Shown in pieces: positions 7,333 to 14,957 of a stretch of DNA of 64,000 nt; positions within the stretch are counted from its first letter, which is position 1, and every line of letters begins with the position of its first letter. The notes under the pieces are model-generated. The model worked only from the letters and a program-made list of their open reading frames with translations, did not search any database and was not told the origin of the DNA. The stretch covers positions 1 through 64,000 of the forward strand of contig CAZBGI010000013.1 in the NCBI GenBank assembly GCA_964491395.1, in the 5' to 3' direction. The position numbers and the translations under genes were made by a program. The DNA is from SKVR01 sp964491395 (GTDB taxonomy: Bacteria > Bacteroidota > Bacteroidia > Bacteroidales > UBA7960).

Positions 7333-7663
7333 AACAATTTGACCCTTTTCAATTTATAACAGGGAAGGGACTTTCAATAGTAACAGCAGATAACAAGGTA
7401 TTGCAAAAAGTGGGCTGAACGGCTTCGATTGGACATTTGCACTAAGATCAACCCTTCGTTCTTCGATTGAACTTTGGTGCTAAAAATCCCCGCATTCAGC
7501 AATACCCGTATCGTTCTTTCAAATGCTGTCGCTTAACCTCTCTGAACTCACCAATTAATTCATCATCAACCTCCCTTTATCCGGCAACGAAGATCATTTA
7601 CAGCATTACAATCAGAAATAAAAAACACTATCCGACCACAGGTACTCATTTAAACGATTCACA
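7333..7663 (+). promoter_or_regulatory. Upstream region of the injection-system operon
   Basis: There is no credible gene. The region contains two imperfect direct repeats, CTTCGATTGGACATTTG (about 7423-7439) and CTTCGATTGAACTTTGG (7461-7477), 38 bases apart. GAACTTTG at 7469-7476 is one mismatch from TAnnTTTG. The promoter and any operator of the 25-kb operon should lie here, but I cannot place a -33 element with confidence. Confidence 0.35.
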
Positions 7664-8254
7664 ATGATTTACCAGGTTCTCAGGTTTCTTGCCGGTCAGA
7701 TGAACGCTTACATGGAAGAAGTCATTAAGCCTTCTGAAAATGTATCCAACCCCATTGTCATCCTGGAGAATATTGCTTCCATGGGTGATGATGAACTTGA
7801 AAGTACCAACAACATCATGCTAACCCTCGTCAATATTTATGAGGAAGCAACCTTGAAAAACAATCCTGCCAGCACCCTGGTAAATCATGACTTTACAAAA
7901 TATCAAAATCCTCCCGTAAACCTCAATCTCCAGCTGTTGCTGACTTCATGCATGGGCAACTATGAACTCTCACTGCGTTATCTCTCTCACGCCATAGCGT
8001 TTTTCCAGGGCCAAAATATCTTTACCCGGCAAAACAGCTTTTCTGACGACTCCTCCCTGCCCGATGATATGCGCCTTATCCTGGATTTGCAAACCCTCTC
8101 GCTCGAACAGGTCAACAACATCTGGAGCACCCTCGGCGGCAAACAAAAACCCTTTGTTTGCTACAAACTGCGTATGATAAAAATCGAAAAAGACAGCACC
8201 CTCGAAACCAGGGGCATTATCACAAATATTAACCTGACCGAATCAGGGGTTTGA
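7664..8254 (+). CDS. eCIS DUF4255 protein (Pvc16/Afp16-like tube terminator)
   Basis: This 196-aa protein matches the DUF4255/Pvc16 N-terminal family. It opens with IYQVLRFLAGQMNAYM and has the family's PIVILENI, PPVNLNLQLLLTSC, YELSLRYLSHAIAFFQGQ and LTLSLEQVNNIWSTLGG-type segments (here LQTLSLEQVNNIWSTLGGK). In Afp and PVC the equivalent protein caps the end of the tube and sheath away from the baseplate and fixes particle length. It is the first gene of the co-directional operon, and first-gene position is common for this family in Bacteroidota loci. I see nothing missing. Confidence 0.88.
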   Translation: MIYQVLRFLAGQMNAYMEEVIKPSENVSNPIVILENIASMGDDELESTNNIMLTLVNIYEEATLKNNPASTLVNHDFTKYQNPPVNLNLQLLLTSCMGNYELSLRYLSHAIAFFQGQNIFTRQNSFSDDSSLPDDMRLILDLQTLSLEQVNNIWSTLGGKQKPFVCYKLRMIKIEKDSTLETRGIITNINLTESGV

Positions 8255-8306
8255 TTTTTAAATCCTGAGTCTGCTCAGAAAAGGTCTTCATCCTAATCAA
8301 ATTTTT

Positions 8307-9509
8307 ATGGCATTTCAATCTGAATATGCAAAACTGTTTGAGGTAAAAATCCTTCATCACTTTTTCCTGAACAAAGGATTGGAAAATTTCTTCCAATTGC
8401 CTGCGGAAGAAAGAGAGGATATTCTTCAAAAGTATGATACAAGACAAATATTCCAAATCCGTCCAACCCCCGAAACCCTGAAAGCACTCAATGGCCACAA
8501 ATATATTTTCCGCACCACTGCCGAAGGCCTTTTTGTTGGATTGCAGGTGGAAAGAAACAATGATGTTGTAACGCCCCTTATCACGCCGGCTGATGATTTA
8601 CAATTGACTTTTTTGATTACGATCAAAGACGGGGGGTTCATGAATTATACTGCACTACCTCTGGATAGATCTCCCGGCAAAGCATACCTTTTTATGAACA
8701 CTGCCCAAAATGCCCCCAAATCTTTCCCCCATCTCACCACAGTGCCTCCGGTATTTGAAAATGGCAAAACGTATTTCCCTGGCGATATGCTGTCAGACAA
8801 TGAAAGCGCCATAAGCACACTTTATACGGCATTGCAGAAAACCGGCACCACACCCGGAACCCAACCCTGGTGGCTTGCAGAAACAGCCGAAAATCAGACC
8901 CAACTTTATTATGCCAACGTCAACGATCTGTTTCCCGTTGTTAATGACTTTTTAACCTACCGGGTATCGGAACAAGACCTTGAACCTTCCATCACCCTTA
9001 CCAATGCACAGGGAGAGGAACTAGACTTTACTCACACCTATCTGCCCGGCACTTACAGGATGGCACAAATGGATTTGAGACAATTCCCGGGTGGAATGTA
9101 CAATGCACATTTTCACTCTGCCTCTCCGGTATATGACCAGACACTCAAATTCTTCCTGGTAAAACAGCAAGAGATACCTTTTGGAATCATCCATATTTCC
9201 GCAAAAAGCGATTCAGCGAATTATGACCTCTTAAGTGATGAAGGAAATCTTCGGTCACCGGTTTTTGAAATCCGCTTCCGCAACCGGATGACCCACTGGC
9301 GCTATGTGGGGAAAAAATTCAACCTGCAATCTTTCACAGGCTCCCCCCTGCCCCTTACCCGTTATGGCTTTATCGATAACGTGTCAGTAAAAGATATTGA
9401 CGGACAAGACGTGGAAGGTTTGCCCAATGCAGGACGAACCCCCATCAAAACAGAGGCAATTACCCATGAGGCAGAGACACGATACTATTCAGAAATCCAC
9501 ATTAATTAA
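8307..9509 (+). CDS. Uncharacterised eCIS-associated protein
   Basis: I do not recognise a named domain in this 400-aa protein. The N-terminal 60 residues are helical (FQSEYAKLFEVKILHHFFLNKGLE). The rest is beta-rich with short Pro/Gly turns (YLPGTYRMAQMDLRQFPGGMYN; FEIRFRNRMTHWRYVGKKFN), consistent with an Ig-like or jelly-roll structural protein. There is no signal peptide and no membrane segment. It lies between the tube terminator and the first sheath gene (52- and 18-base gaps), so it is probably a structural or assembly part of the particle, for instance an adaptor between cap and sheath. That placement is inference from gene order only. Confidence 0.6.
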   Translation: MAFQSEYAKLFEVKILHHFFLNKGLENFFQLPAEEREDILQKYDTRQIFQIRPTPETLKALNGHKYIFRTTAEGLFVGLQVERNNDVVTPLITPADDLQLTFLITIKDGGFMNYTALPLDRSPGKAYLFMNTAQNAPKSFPHLTTVPPVFENGKTYFPGDMLSDNESAISTLYTALQKTGTTPGTQPWWLAETAENQTQLYYANVNDLFPVVNDFLTYRVSEQDLEPSITLTNAQGEELDFTHTYLPGTYRMAQMDLRQFPGGMYNAHFHSASPVYDQTLKFFLVKQQEIPFGIIHISAKSDSANYDLLSDEGNLRSPVFEIRFRNRMTHWRYVGKKFNLQSFTGSPLPLTRYGFIDNVSVKDIDGQDVEGLPNAGRTPIKTEAITHEAETRYYSEIHIN

Positions 9510-9527
9510 TCTATAAATTTTTGTACA

Positions 9528-11039
9528 ATGGCAAGAACCTACAAAACCCCGGGCATATACGTTGAAGAAATATCCAAACTCCCACCTTCGGTAGCACAGG
9601 TGGAAACAGCCATCCCCGCATTTATCGGGTTTACCCAAAAAGATAGTTACAAAGGGCAAACCCTGGTAAGCAAACCCCGTCGCATCCGGTCTCTCAACGA
9701 TTATGAGGAGATATTCGGACTTCCACCCCAGACCCTGTTTACCAATCAAAACAATGCTGCCAATGGCATATTGCTCAAACAGGACACAAATGGTGATTTT
9801 GTGCTGGATGGAGAGATGAGAGATCCTTTTGACAATCTGCAGTTGCGGATGTATTATTATTTGCAGCTCTATTTTGCCAATGGCGGGGGGCCTTGCTATA
9901 TAGTTTCCTGCGGAAGCTACACCAATGCCAGCTTCAACAATACCACCGCCATGGAAAGTGCATTGACAGCATTGCGCAAGGAAGATGAACCCACCATTAT
10001 CCTGTTTACCGATGCCGCATCGCTGGAAAAAGCCAGTTTTTACTCCATGTACACCAAGGCACTCACCCAGGCTGCAGAGCTCATGGATCGTTTTGTAATA
10101 GTGGATGTGTATCCTGACCTGACCGATGCAACGAGGCTGGCAGATTTCAAGGCAGGCAAACTGGATCTCAGCTACACAACAGGAACTGGAACCCTGGCTG
10201 ATGATTTCCGCACAGGGATAGGGAACAACAACCTTTCTTACGGAGGAGCCTATTTCCCGTGGTTAAAAACCATCTTTCCCTACTTCGCAGACGAAAGCCA
10301 GATTCCTGTGTCTTGCCCCGATGCGCCTCTTGACACCGTAACTGTATTACGCAAGTATCCTGAACCCGGAGAAACCGAAGTGGAAAACCCGCAGGAATCA
10401 CTATACCATGCTCACAGCCTGTTGTATCTGAACATCAAAAGGCAGATGGCGCAGTTTAGTCTCATCCTCCCTCCATCGCCGGCCATTGCCGGGGTCTATG
10501 CCATGGTTGACAGCAGTCGCGGAGTCTGGAAAGCCCCGGCCAACGTGAGTCTCAACTCTGTCAAAGAACCCATGGTAAGGATTGATGAAAAAGACCAGCA
10601 GGATATGAATGTAACCAGCTCGGGCAAGTCCATCAATGCCATCCGTCCTTTTATCGGACAAGGAGTTTTGGTTTGGGGTGCCCGCACCCTGGCAGGAAAC
10701 GACAACGAATGGAGGTACATTAGTGTAAGAAGATTCTACAATATGGTGGAGGAAAGTGTAAAAAAGGCCACAGAGGTATTTGTCTTCGAACCCAACGATG
10801 CCAACACCTGGATAAAAGTCAGATCCATGATCGAAAACTTCCTGGTTTTACAATGGCGTGCCGGTGCCCTTGCGGGCGCTACACCCGACGAATCCTTCTT
10901 TGTAAGGGTTGGGCTGGGCCAGACCATGACAGCACAGGACATCCTCGAAGGCCGGATGATTGTGGAAATAGGAATGGCAGTAGTGAGACCTGCCGAGTTT
11001 ATCATTCTCAGATTCAGCCATAAAATGGTTACTTCATAA
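9528..11039 (+). CDS. eCIS sheath protein 1
   Basis: This 503-aa protein is a phage-tail-sheath family member. The N-terminus KTPGIYVEEISKLPPSVAQV contains the strand that donates to neighbouring subunits. The C-terminal domain has PPSPAIAGVYAMVDSSRGVW, GKSINAIRPF, GVLVWGARTLAG, YISVRRFYNMVEESVKKA and FEPNDANTWIKVRSMIENFL, and ends in EFIILRFSHKM. The contractile sheath surrounds the tube and shortens to drive it through a target membrane. Between residues about 244 and 312 is a short variable insertion, much smaller than in the next gene. It should be the main sheath building block because it lacks a large surface domain; that ranking is inference. Confidence 0.95.
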   Translation: MARTYKTPGIYVEEISKLPPSVAQVETAIPAFIGFTQKDSYKGQTLVSKPRRIRSLNDYEEIFGLPPQTLFTNQNNAANGILLKQDTNGDFVLDGEMRDPFDNLQLRMYYYLQLYFANGGGPCYIVSCGSYTNASFNNTTAMESALTALRKEDEPTIILFTDAASLEKASFYSMYTKALTQAAELMDRFVIVDVYPDLTDATRLADFKAGKLDLSYTTGTGTLADDFRTGIGNNNLSYGGAYFPWLKTIFPYFADESQIPVSCPDAPLDTVTVLRKYPEPGETEVENPQESLYHAHSLLYLNIKRQMAQFSLILPPSPAIAGVYAMVDSSRGVWKAPANVSLNSVKEPMVRIDEKDQQDMNVTSSGKSINAIRPFIGQGVLVWGARTLAGNDNEWRYISVRRFYNMVEESVKKATEVFVFEPNDANTWIKVRSMIENFLVLQWRAGALAGATPDESFFVRVGLGQTMTAQDILEGRMIVEIGMAVVRPAEFIILRFSHKMVTS

Positions 11040-11079
11040 AAGTTTTTAATTCAAACTAAATTCTTAAAACCTGATACTC

Positions 11080-13092
11080 ATGACCTACAAAACACCCGGC
11101 GTTTATGTTCAGGAAATTTCTCTTTTCCCGCCTTCTGTAGCCCAGGTTGAAACCGCCATTCCCGCTTTTGTGGGCTATACCGAAAAAGCCCTTACTCCCG
11201 ACAACAAAAACCTCACAGAACTTCCGGTGAAAATCAAGTCGCTGGTGGAATTCGAATCTCTTTTTGGGAAAGCATACCACCCGGAGAGTTACCACATTTT
11301 GGTAGATACTGCCAATGACAATGCCCTAGAAAATGCAGCACCCGGCAAGCGTTTTTTCCTGTATGATGCGTTGCGCCAGTTTTATGACAATGGAGGAGGG
11401 AATTGTTACATTGTCAGCGTAGGATCTTTTACTGATGACATTGTTTACGACGCATTGAAGAAAGGATTCGATACCCTGAAGAAGTACGACGAGCCAACTT
11501 TACTCCTTTCTCCTGACGCAGTAGGGTTGAGAGACAGCAACGAAGATCCGGATCTAACACAGTTTGCCGAATTACAAAAACTGGCCTTGCAGCAATGTGC
11601 TGAACTGCAAGACCGCTTTTGCATACTGGATATCATGCAGGGCGATCTTCCCGAAAATGCTTCCCAGGCACCCGTGAGCGACTTCAGAAACGGTATCGGA
11701 ATCAATTCCCTCAATTATGGAGCAGCCTATTATCCGTGGATTGTATCATCCTACAACTACACCATCAGATTCAGGCAGTTGAAATTTTTCGATACCGCTG
11801 ACCCCGAAACGGAAATTACCAACCTGGATGGATTTTCTTCTCAGGAGGAGTTGCACCTGCTGCAAAATCTGATTCAGATGATAACCCATACGGATGCGGC
11901 ATCCTCTTTGAACAAAACCTTTCTAACAGTACCCGACATTGATTCTGATAAGGTAAGAAAAGAAGGCATTTCTTATCTGAAAAGTTTGCTCAGCTCCTAC
12001 CAAAGCGGCCTTGAAAGCGGGAGTGCACTCCTGACCAATACCACCCACTACCTGAATGTACTGGCAGGAATGGCCAACGCATTTCAAAGTGCTGAAGATG
12101 CAGCTGACAGCAATTCTGATTTCCGGAAAGAGATTGACAAGCTCAAAACCGGCACAAGCCTGACTGATGCTCTCCGGTTTTTGGTGGAAATAGAGAAAAA
12201 CGGGACGGTAGTCGCTAATAACCTGGCTACACGCCCCACTGTAGATGACATCTATTCTCCCATCCATGAAGACTGGTTCGGCGGGGTTGCCTATGGCGAT
12301 ATCACTGCCGAAGGCACAAACTTCGCCAATGATGCCTCAGGCAGCCTGGCCATCATTGCAGCTCTTCAACCCTCGACCCAAGTTATTTTGCAATCCTGGC
12401 AAAGTCTGCTGGATGCAGCCCTATACTATGAAAAAGAAGCCGAAAAGGCACTGTTTGCCGGCAACAGCTTTTTTACCGGATTGATGGAGAAGTTAAAAGA
12501 ACATATGCGCACCATACCTCCTTCAGCTGCCATAGCCGGGGTGTATGCTGCTACCGACCGCAACCGCGGGGTATGGAAAGCACCTGCCAACATCAGCCTG
12601 AATGCAGTAATCGGACCGGCAGTAAAAGTAGATCACCGCGAACAGGAAAACCTCAACGTTCACCCCACCGGAAAATCCATCAATGCCATCAGAACATTTA
12701 CCGGAAAGGGAACCCTGGTATGGGGAGCAAGAACCCTGGCCGGCAATGATAACGAATGGCGGTACATTTCTGTAAGAAGATTTTTCCTGATGGTGGAGGA
12801 GAGCACCAAAAAGGCAAGTGCTGCCTTTGTTTTTGAACCCAACGACGCCAATACATGGGTAAAAGTTCGTTCGATGATTGAGAACTTCCTCACCCTGCAA
12901 TGGCGTGCCGGCGCTTTACAGGGTGCAAGCCCCGGAGATGCTTTTTTCGTTAGGGTCGGACTGGGCGAAACCATGACCGAAGAAGACATGCTCGAAGGCA
13001 GAATGATTGTGGAAATCGGGTTGGCCGCTGTAAGACCGGCTGAATTTATCATCCTGCGATTCAGTCATAAAATGCAAAACGGCAATGAGTAG
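11080..13092 (+). CDS. eCIS sheath protein 2, with a ~250-aa inserted domain
   Basis: This 670-aa paralogue of sheath 1 shares the same N-terminus (KTPGVYVQEISLFPPSVAQV) and the same C-terminal core (PPSAAIAGVYAATDRNRGVW; GKSINAIRTFTGKGTLVWGA; YISVRRFFLMVEESTKKA; EFIILRFSHKM). It differs by a long insertion between residues about 226 and 475, rich in helices (ELHLLQNLIQMITH; LSSYQSGLESGSALL; EDAADSNSDFRKEIDKLKTG) and facing outward by analogy with other sheath insertions. Two or three sheath paralogues are normal in PVC/Afp-type systems, where the minor ones sit at the baseplate or decorate the surface. It lies 40 bases after sheath 1 and is followed by a 113-base gap. Confidence 0.94.
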   Translation: MTYKTPGVYVQEISLFPPSVAQVETAIPAFVGYTEKALTPDNKNLTELPVKIKSLVEFESLFGKAYHPESYHILVDTANDNALENAAPGKRFFLYDALRQFYDNGGGNCYIVSVGSFTDDIVYDALKKGFDTLKKYDEPTLLLSPDAVGLRDSNEDPDLTQFAELQKLALQQCAELQDRFCILDIMQGDLPENASQAPVSDFRNGIGINSLNYGAAYYPWIVSSYNYTIRFRQLKFFDTADPETEITNLDGFSSQEELHLLQNLIQMITHTDAASSLNKTFLTVPDIDSDKVRKEGISYLKSLLSSYQSGLESGSALLTNTTHYLNVLAGMANAFQSAEDAADSNSDFRKEIDKLKTGTSLTDALRFLVEIEKNGTVVANNLATRPTVDDIYSPIHEDWFGGVAYGDITAEGTNFANDASGSLAIIAALQPSTQVILQSWQSLLDAALYYEKEAEKALFAGNSFFTGLMEKLKEHMRTIPPSAAIAGVYAATDRNRGVWKAPANISLNAVIGPAVKVDHREQENLNVHPTGKSINAIRTFTGKGTLVWGARTLAGNDNEWRYISVRRFFLMVEESTKKASAAFVFEPNDANTWVKVRSMIENFLTLQWRAGALQGASPGDAFFVRVGLGETMTEEDMLEGRMIVEIGLAAVRPAEFIILRFSHKMQNGNE

Positions 13093-13205
13093 TTGCTGAG
13101 AAGCCACTATGAAGTGGGAAAGTCAAACAGGCTTATAAATATTCAGCATTACAGTTTTAACAAGTATTCAATTCCAGTTAATAACCCTTTAATACATCCA
13201 AAGTT

Positions 13206-13637
13206 ATGGCAAATTATCCCTTACCGACTTTTCATTTTCTTGTAGAATGGGGCGGCACACGCATAGGTTTTACTGAAGTAAGCGGGCTTTCCGTAGAAAA
13301 TGAAGTGATAGAATACCGCGAAGGCAACAGCAAAGAATACAGTAAAATCAAAATGCCGGGTATGCAGAAGTTCAGCAACATTACCCTCAAACGTGGCTCT
13401 TTCAGCTCTGACAATGAGTTTTTTGAATGGCTCAATACCATTAAGCTCAACACGGTGGAAAGGCGCGACATCCTTATCAGCCTGCTCAATGAAGAGCACG
13501 AGCCGGTGGTATCATGGAAAATCAAAAATGCATGGCCGGTAAAAGTGCAGTCTGCCGACCTGAAAAGCGATGCCAGCGAAGCCGCCATCGAAACCCTTGA
13601 ATTGGCCCATGAAGGTCTTGTAATACAAAACGATTAA
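13206..13637 (+). CDS. eCIS tail tube protein 1
   Basis: This 143-aa protein is a phage tail tube (T4 gp19/Afp1) family member. It contains PTFHFLVEWGGTRIGFTEVSGLSVENEVIEYREGNS in the first 50 residues, KMPGMQKFSNITLKRG, the ILISLLNEEHEPVVSWKIKNAWP block and a C-terminal AIETLELAHEGL strand. Hexameric rings of this beta-barrel stack into the inner tube. The length equals the family norm. It is followed 16 bases later by a second, divergent tube gene, the usual pairing in eCIS loci, where one paralogue builds the shaft and the other the baseplate-proximal rings. Confidence 0.95.
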   Translation: MANYPLPTFHFLVEWGGTRIGFTEVSGLSVENEVIEYREGNSKEYSKIKMPGMQKFSNITLKRGSFSSDNEFFEWLNTIKLNTVERRDILISLLNEEHEPVVSWKIKNAWPVKVQSADLKSDASEAAIETLELAHEGLVIQND

Positions 13638-13653
13638 CCAACGCAACTAAATT

Positions 13654-14097
13654 ATGGCAAGGAATTATCCCCCGGTGGGGTTTCATTTTAAAGTAGTTTT
13701 TTCAGGTATCGGCGACAATGATATTGACAGCCGCTTCCAGTCTGTATCAGGATTGAGCATGGAAATGGAAACCGAGACGGTGACCGAAGGGGGTGAAAAC
13801 CGCTATCAGCATGTTTTACCCCTGCGCCTGCAATCACCCACACTGGTATTGAAACGGGGGCTGGTGAAAGACTCCAAATTGCTCACCCAGTGGTGCAATG
13901 ATGCCTTTCTTTCGCTCAACATCAAACCTGTCGACATGACCGTTTCGCTTCTCAATGAAGAGCACGAGCCCCTGATGACCTGGAACATCAAACATGCATG
14001 GCCCCGAAAATGGAGCCACAGCGATCTGGATGCTGAACAAAATGCCCTTGCCATTGAAACTTTTGAGTTGCAGTACCAGTTTTTCACCTTACAATAA
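13654..14097 (+). CDS. eCIS tail tube protein 2
   Basis: This 147-aa paralogue of the preceding tube protein has PPVGFHFKVVFSGIGDNDID, FQSVSGLSMEMETETVTEGGENRYQHVLP, LVLKRGLVKDSKLLTQWCND and SLLNEEHEPLMTWNIKHAWP, ending in AIETFELQYQFFTL. The LNEEHEP..W.IK.AWP block is shared almost word for word with tube 1. The longer loop after SGLSME and the hydrophobic final strand suggest the baseplate-adjacent (Afp5-like) ring, although which paralogue forms which ring is inferred. It is tightly linked to the small DUF5908 gene downstream (11 bases). Confidence 0.94.
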   Translation: MARNYPPVGFHFKVVFSGIGDNDIDSRFQSVSGLSMEMETETVTEGGENRYQHVLPLRLQSPTLVLKRGLVKDSKLLTQWCNDAFLSLNIKPVDMTVSLLNEEHEPLMTWNIKHAWPRKWSHSDLDAEQNALAIETFELQYQFFTLQ

Positions 14098-14108
14098 AAC
14101 CGAGATCT

Positions 14109-14282
14109 ATGCCCATCGAAATCCGCGAATTGAATATTCGTGTTGTAGTCAGCAATGAACAGAACCAGGGAAATCACAATGGTTCATCCAACACCGGGAT
14201 TGACAAAGCCGCCAAAAAGGAAATCATTGCTGAATGCATCGAACAAGTCATGGAATTGCTTCAACAGAAAAAAGAACGCTGA
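14109..14282 (+). CDS. DUF5908 small eCIS-associated protein
   Basis: This 57-aa protein starts with MPIEIRELNIRVVV, the conserved opening of the DUF5908 family found in contractile-injection loci. A polar Asn/Ser-rich linker (EQNQGNHNGSSNTG) and a C-terminal helix (KKEIIAECIEQVMELLQQKKER) follow. The strand-linker-helix plan suggests a small clip or chaperone between tube and baseplate genes; its function is not established. Its stop (TGA at 14280-14282) overlaps the next start codon (ATG at 14282) by one base, so the two are translationally coupled. Confidence 0.8.
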   Translation: MPIEIRELNIRVVVSNEQNQGNHNGSSNTGIDKAAKKEIIAECIEQVMELLQQKKER

Positions 14283-14953
14283 TGGCAAACAATGTAACAA
14301 AGATGAAAATCATCTCCTATGCTGATGCCGAACGAAAGAACGAAGACAGCACGATGGAGGTTCAGGTCAATCCTGAAAGTTATTCCAGCAGGATCAGCAT
14401 CGGCTATTCCCGGATGCAGGCCCCGGGAACCACAGCGATCTTACCCCAGTACAACAAAACAGAACCTCAGAAACTTGACTTCGAGATTTTGTTTGACAGC
14501 ACCGGTGTAATCAATGGATACAAAGATGAAACAAATGGTGTAGAGAGCCGCATTGACACATTTAAAAAACTGGTGCTCGAATACAAGGGTGATACACACA
14601 GGCCCCGGTTTCTGAGTATTTTCTGGGGTACCCTGAAGTTTGACTGCTGCCTGGAAACCCTGGATATTTCCTATAAGCTTTTCCGGGCTGACGGACTTCC
14701 GTTGCGTGCCGTGGCAAAGGCAGGTTTTCTGGGTTCAATGGACGATACCATACGGGTAGCCAAAGAAAATGCGAGCTCGCCCGACCTTACCCATATCCGA
14801 ACGGTGAAAGAGGGCGATACCCTGCCCCTGATGGCCTACCGGATTTACGGCGACCCGGCTTACTATCTTCAGGTAGCCCGGGCCAACAACCTCAACGATT
14901 TCAGAAACCTTGAAACAGGACAAAAAATTAAATTTCCACCCGTAGAAAAATAA
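14282..14953 (+). CDS. eCIS tube-initiator/LysM protein (Afp7/gp53-like)
   Basis: This 223-aa protein has an N-terminal CIS tube-like domain (MEVQVNPESYSSRISIGYSR; QKLDFEILFDSTGVI; RPRFLSIFWGTLKFDCCLETLDISYKLF) and a C-terminal LysM-like domain at about residues 170-221 (VKEGDTLPLMAYRIYGDPAY, then LQVARANNL and LETGQKIKFPP). In Afp/PVC the equivalent joins the first tube ring to the spike, and its LysM part helps bind the wedges, as in T4 gp53. I chose the ATG at 14282, coupled to the preceding stop, over the in-frame upstream GTG at 14234 because the latter would overlap the DUF5908 gene. It lies four bases before the spike gene. Confidence 0.9.
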   Translation: MANNVTKMKIISYADAERKNEDSTMEVQVNPESYSSRISIGYSRMQAPGTTAILPQYNKTEPQKLDFEILFDSTGVINGYKDETNGVESRIDTFKKLVLEYKGDTHRPRFLSIFWGTLKFDCCLETLDISYKLFRADGLPLRAVAKAGFLGSMDDTIRVAKENASSPDLTHIRTVKEGDTLPLMAYRIYGDPAYYLQVARANNLNDFRNLETGQKIKFPPVEK

Positions 14954-14957
14954 ATCT

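Noticed and set aside
7467..7667. A 66-codon frame just before the first eCIS gene
   Set aside because: Composition is random-like (Ser, Tyr, Pro runs), it has no domain, and it overlaps the start of the DUF4255 gene; more likely the promoter region.
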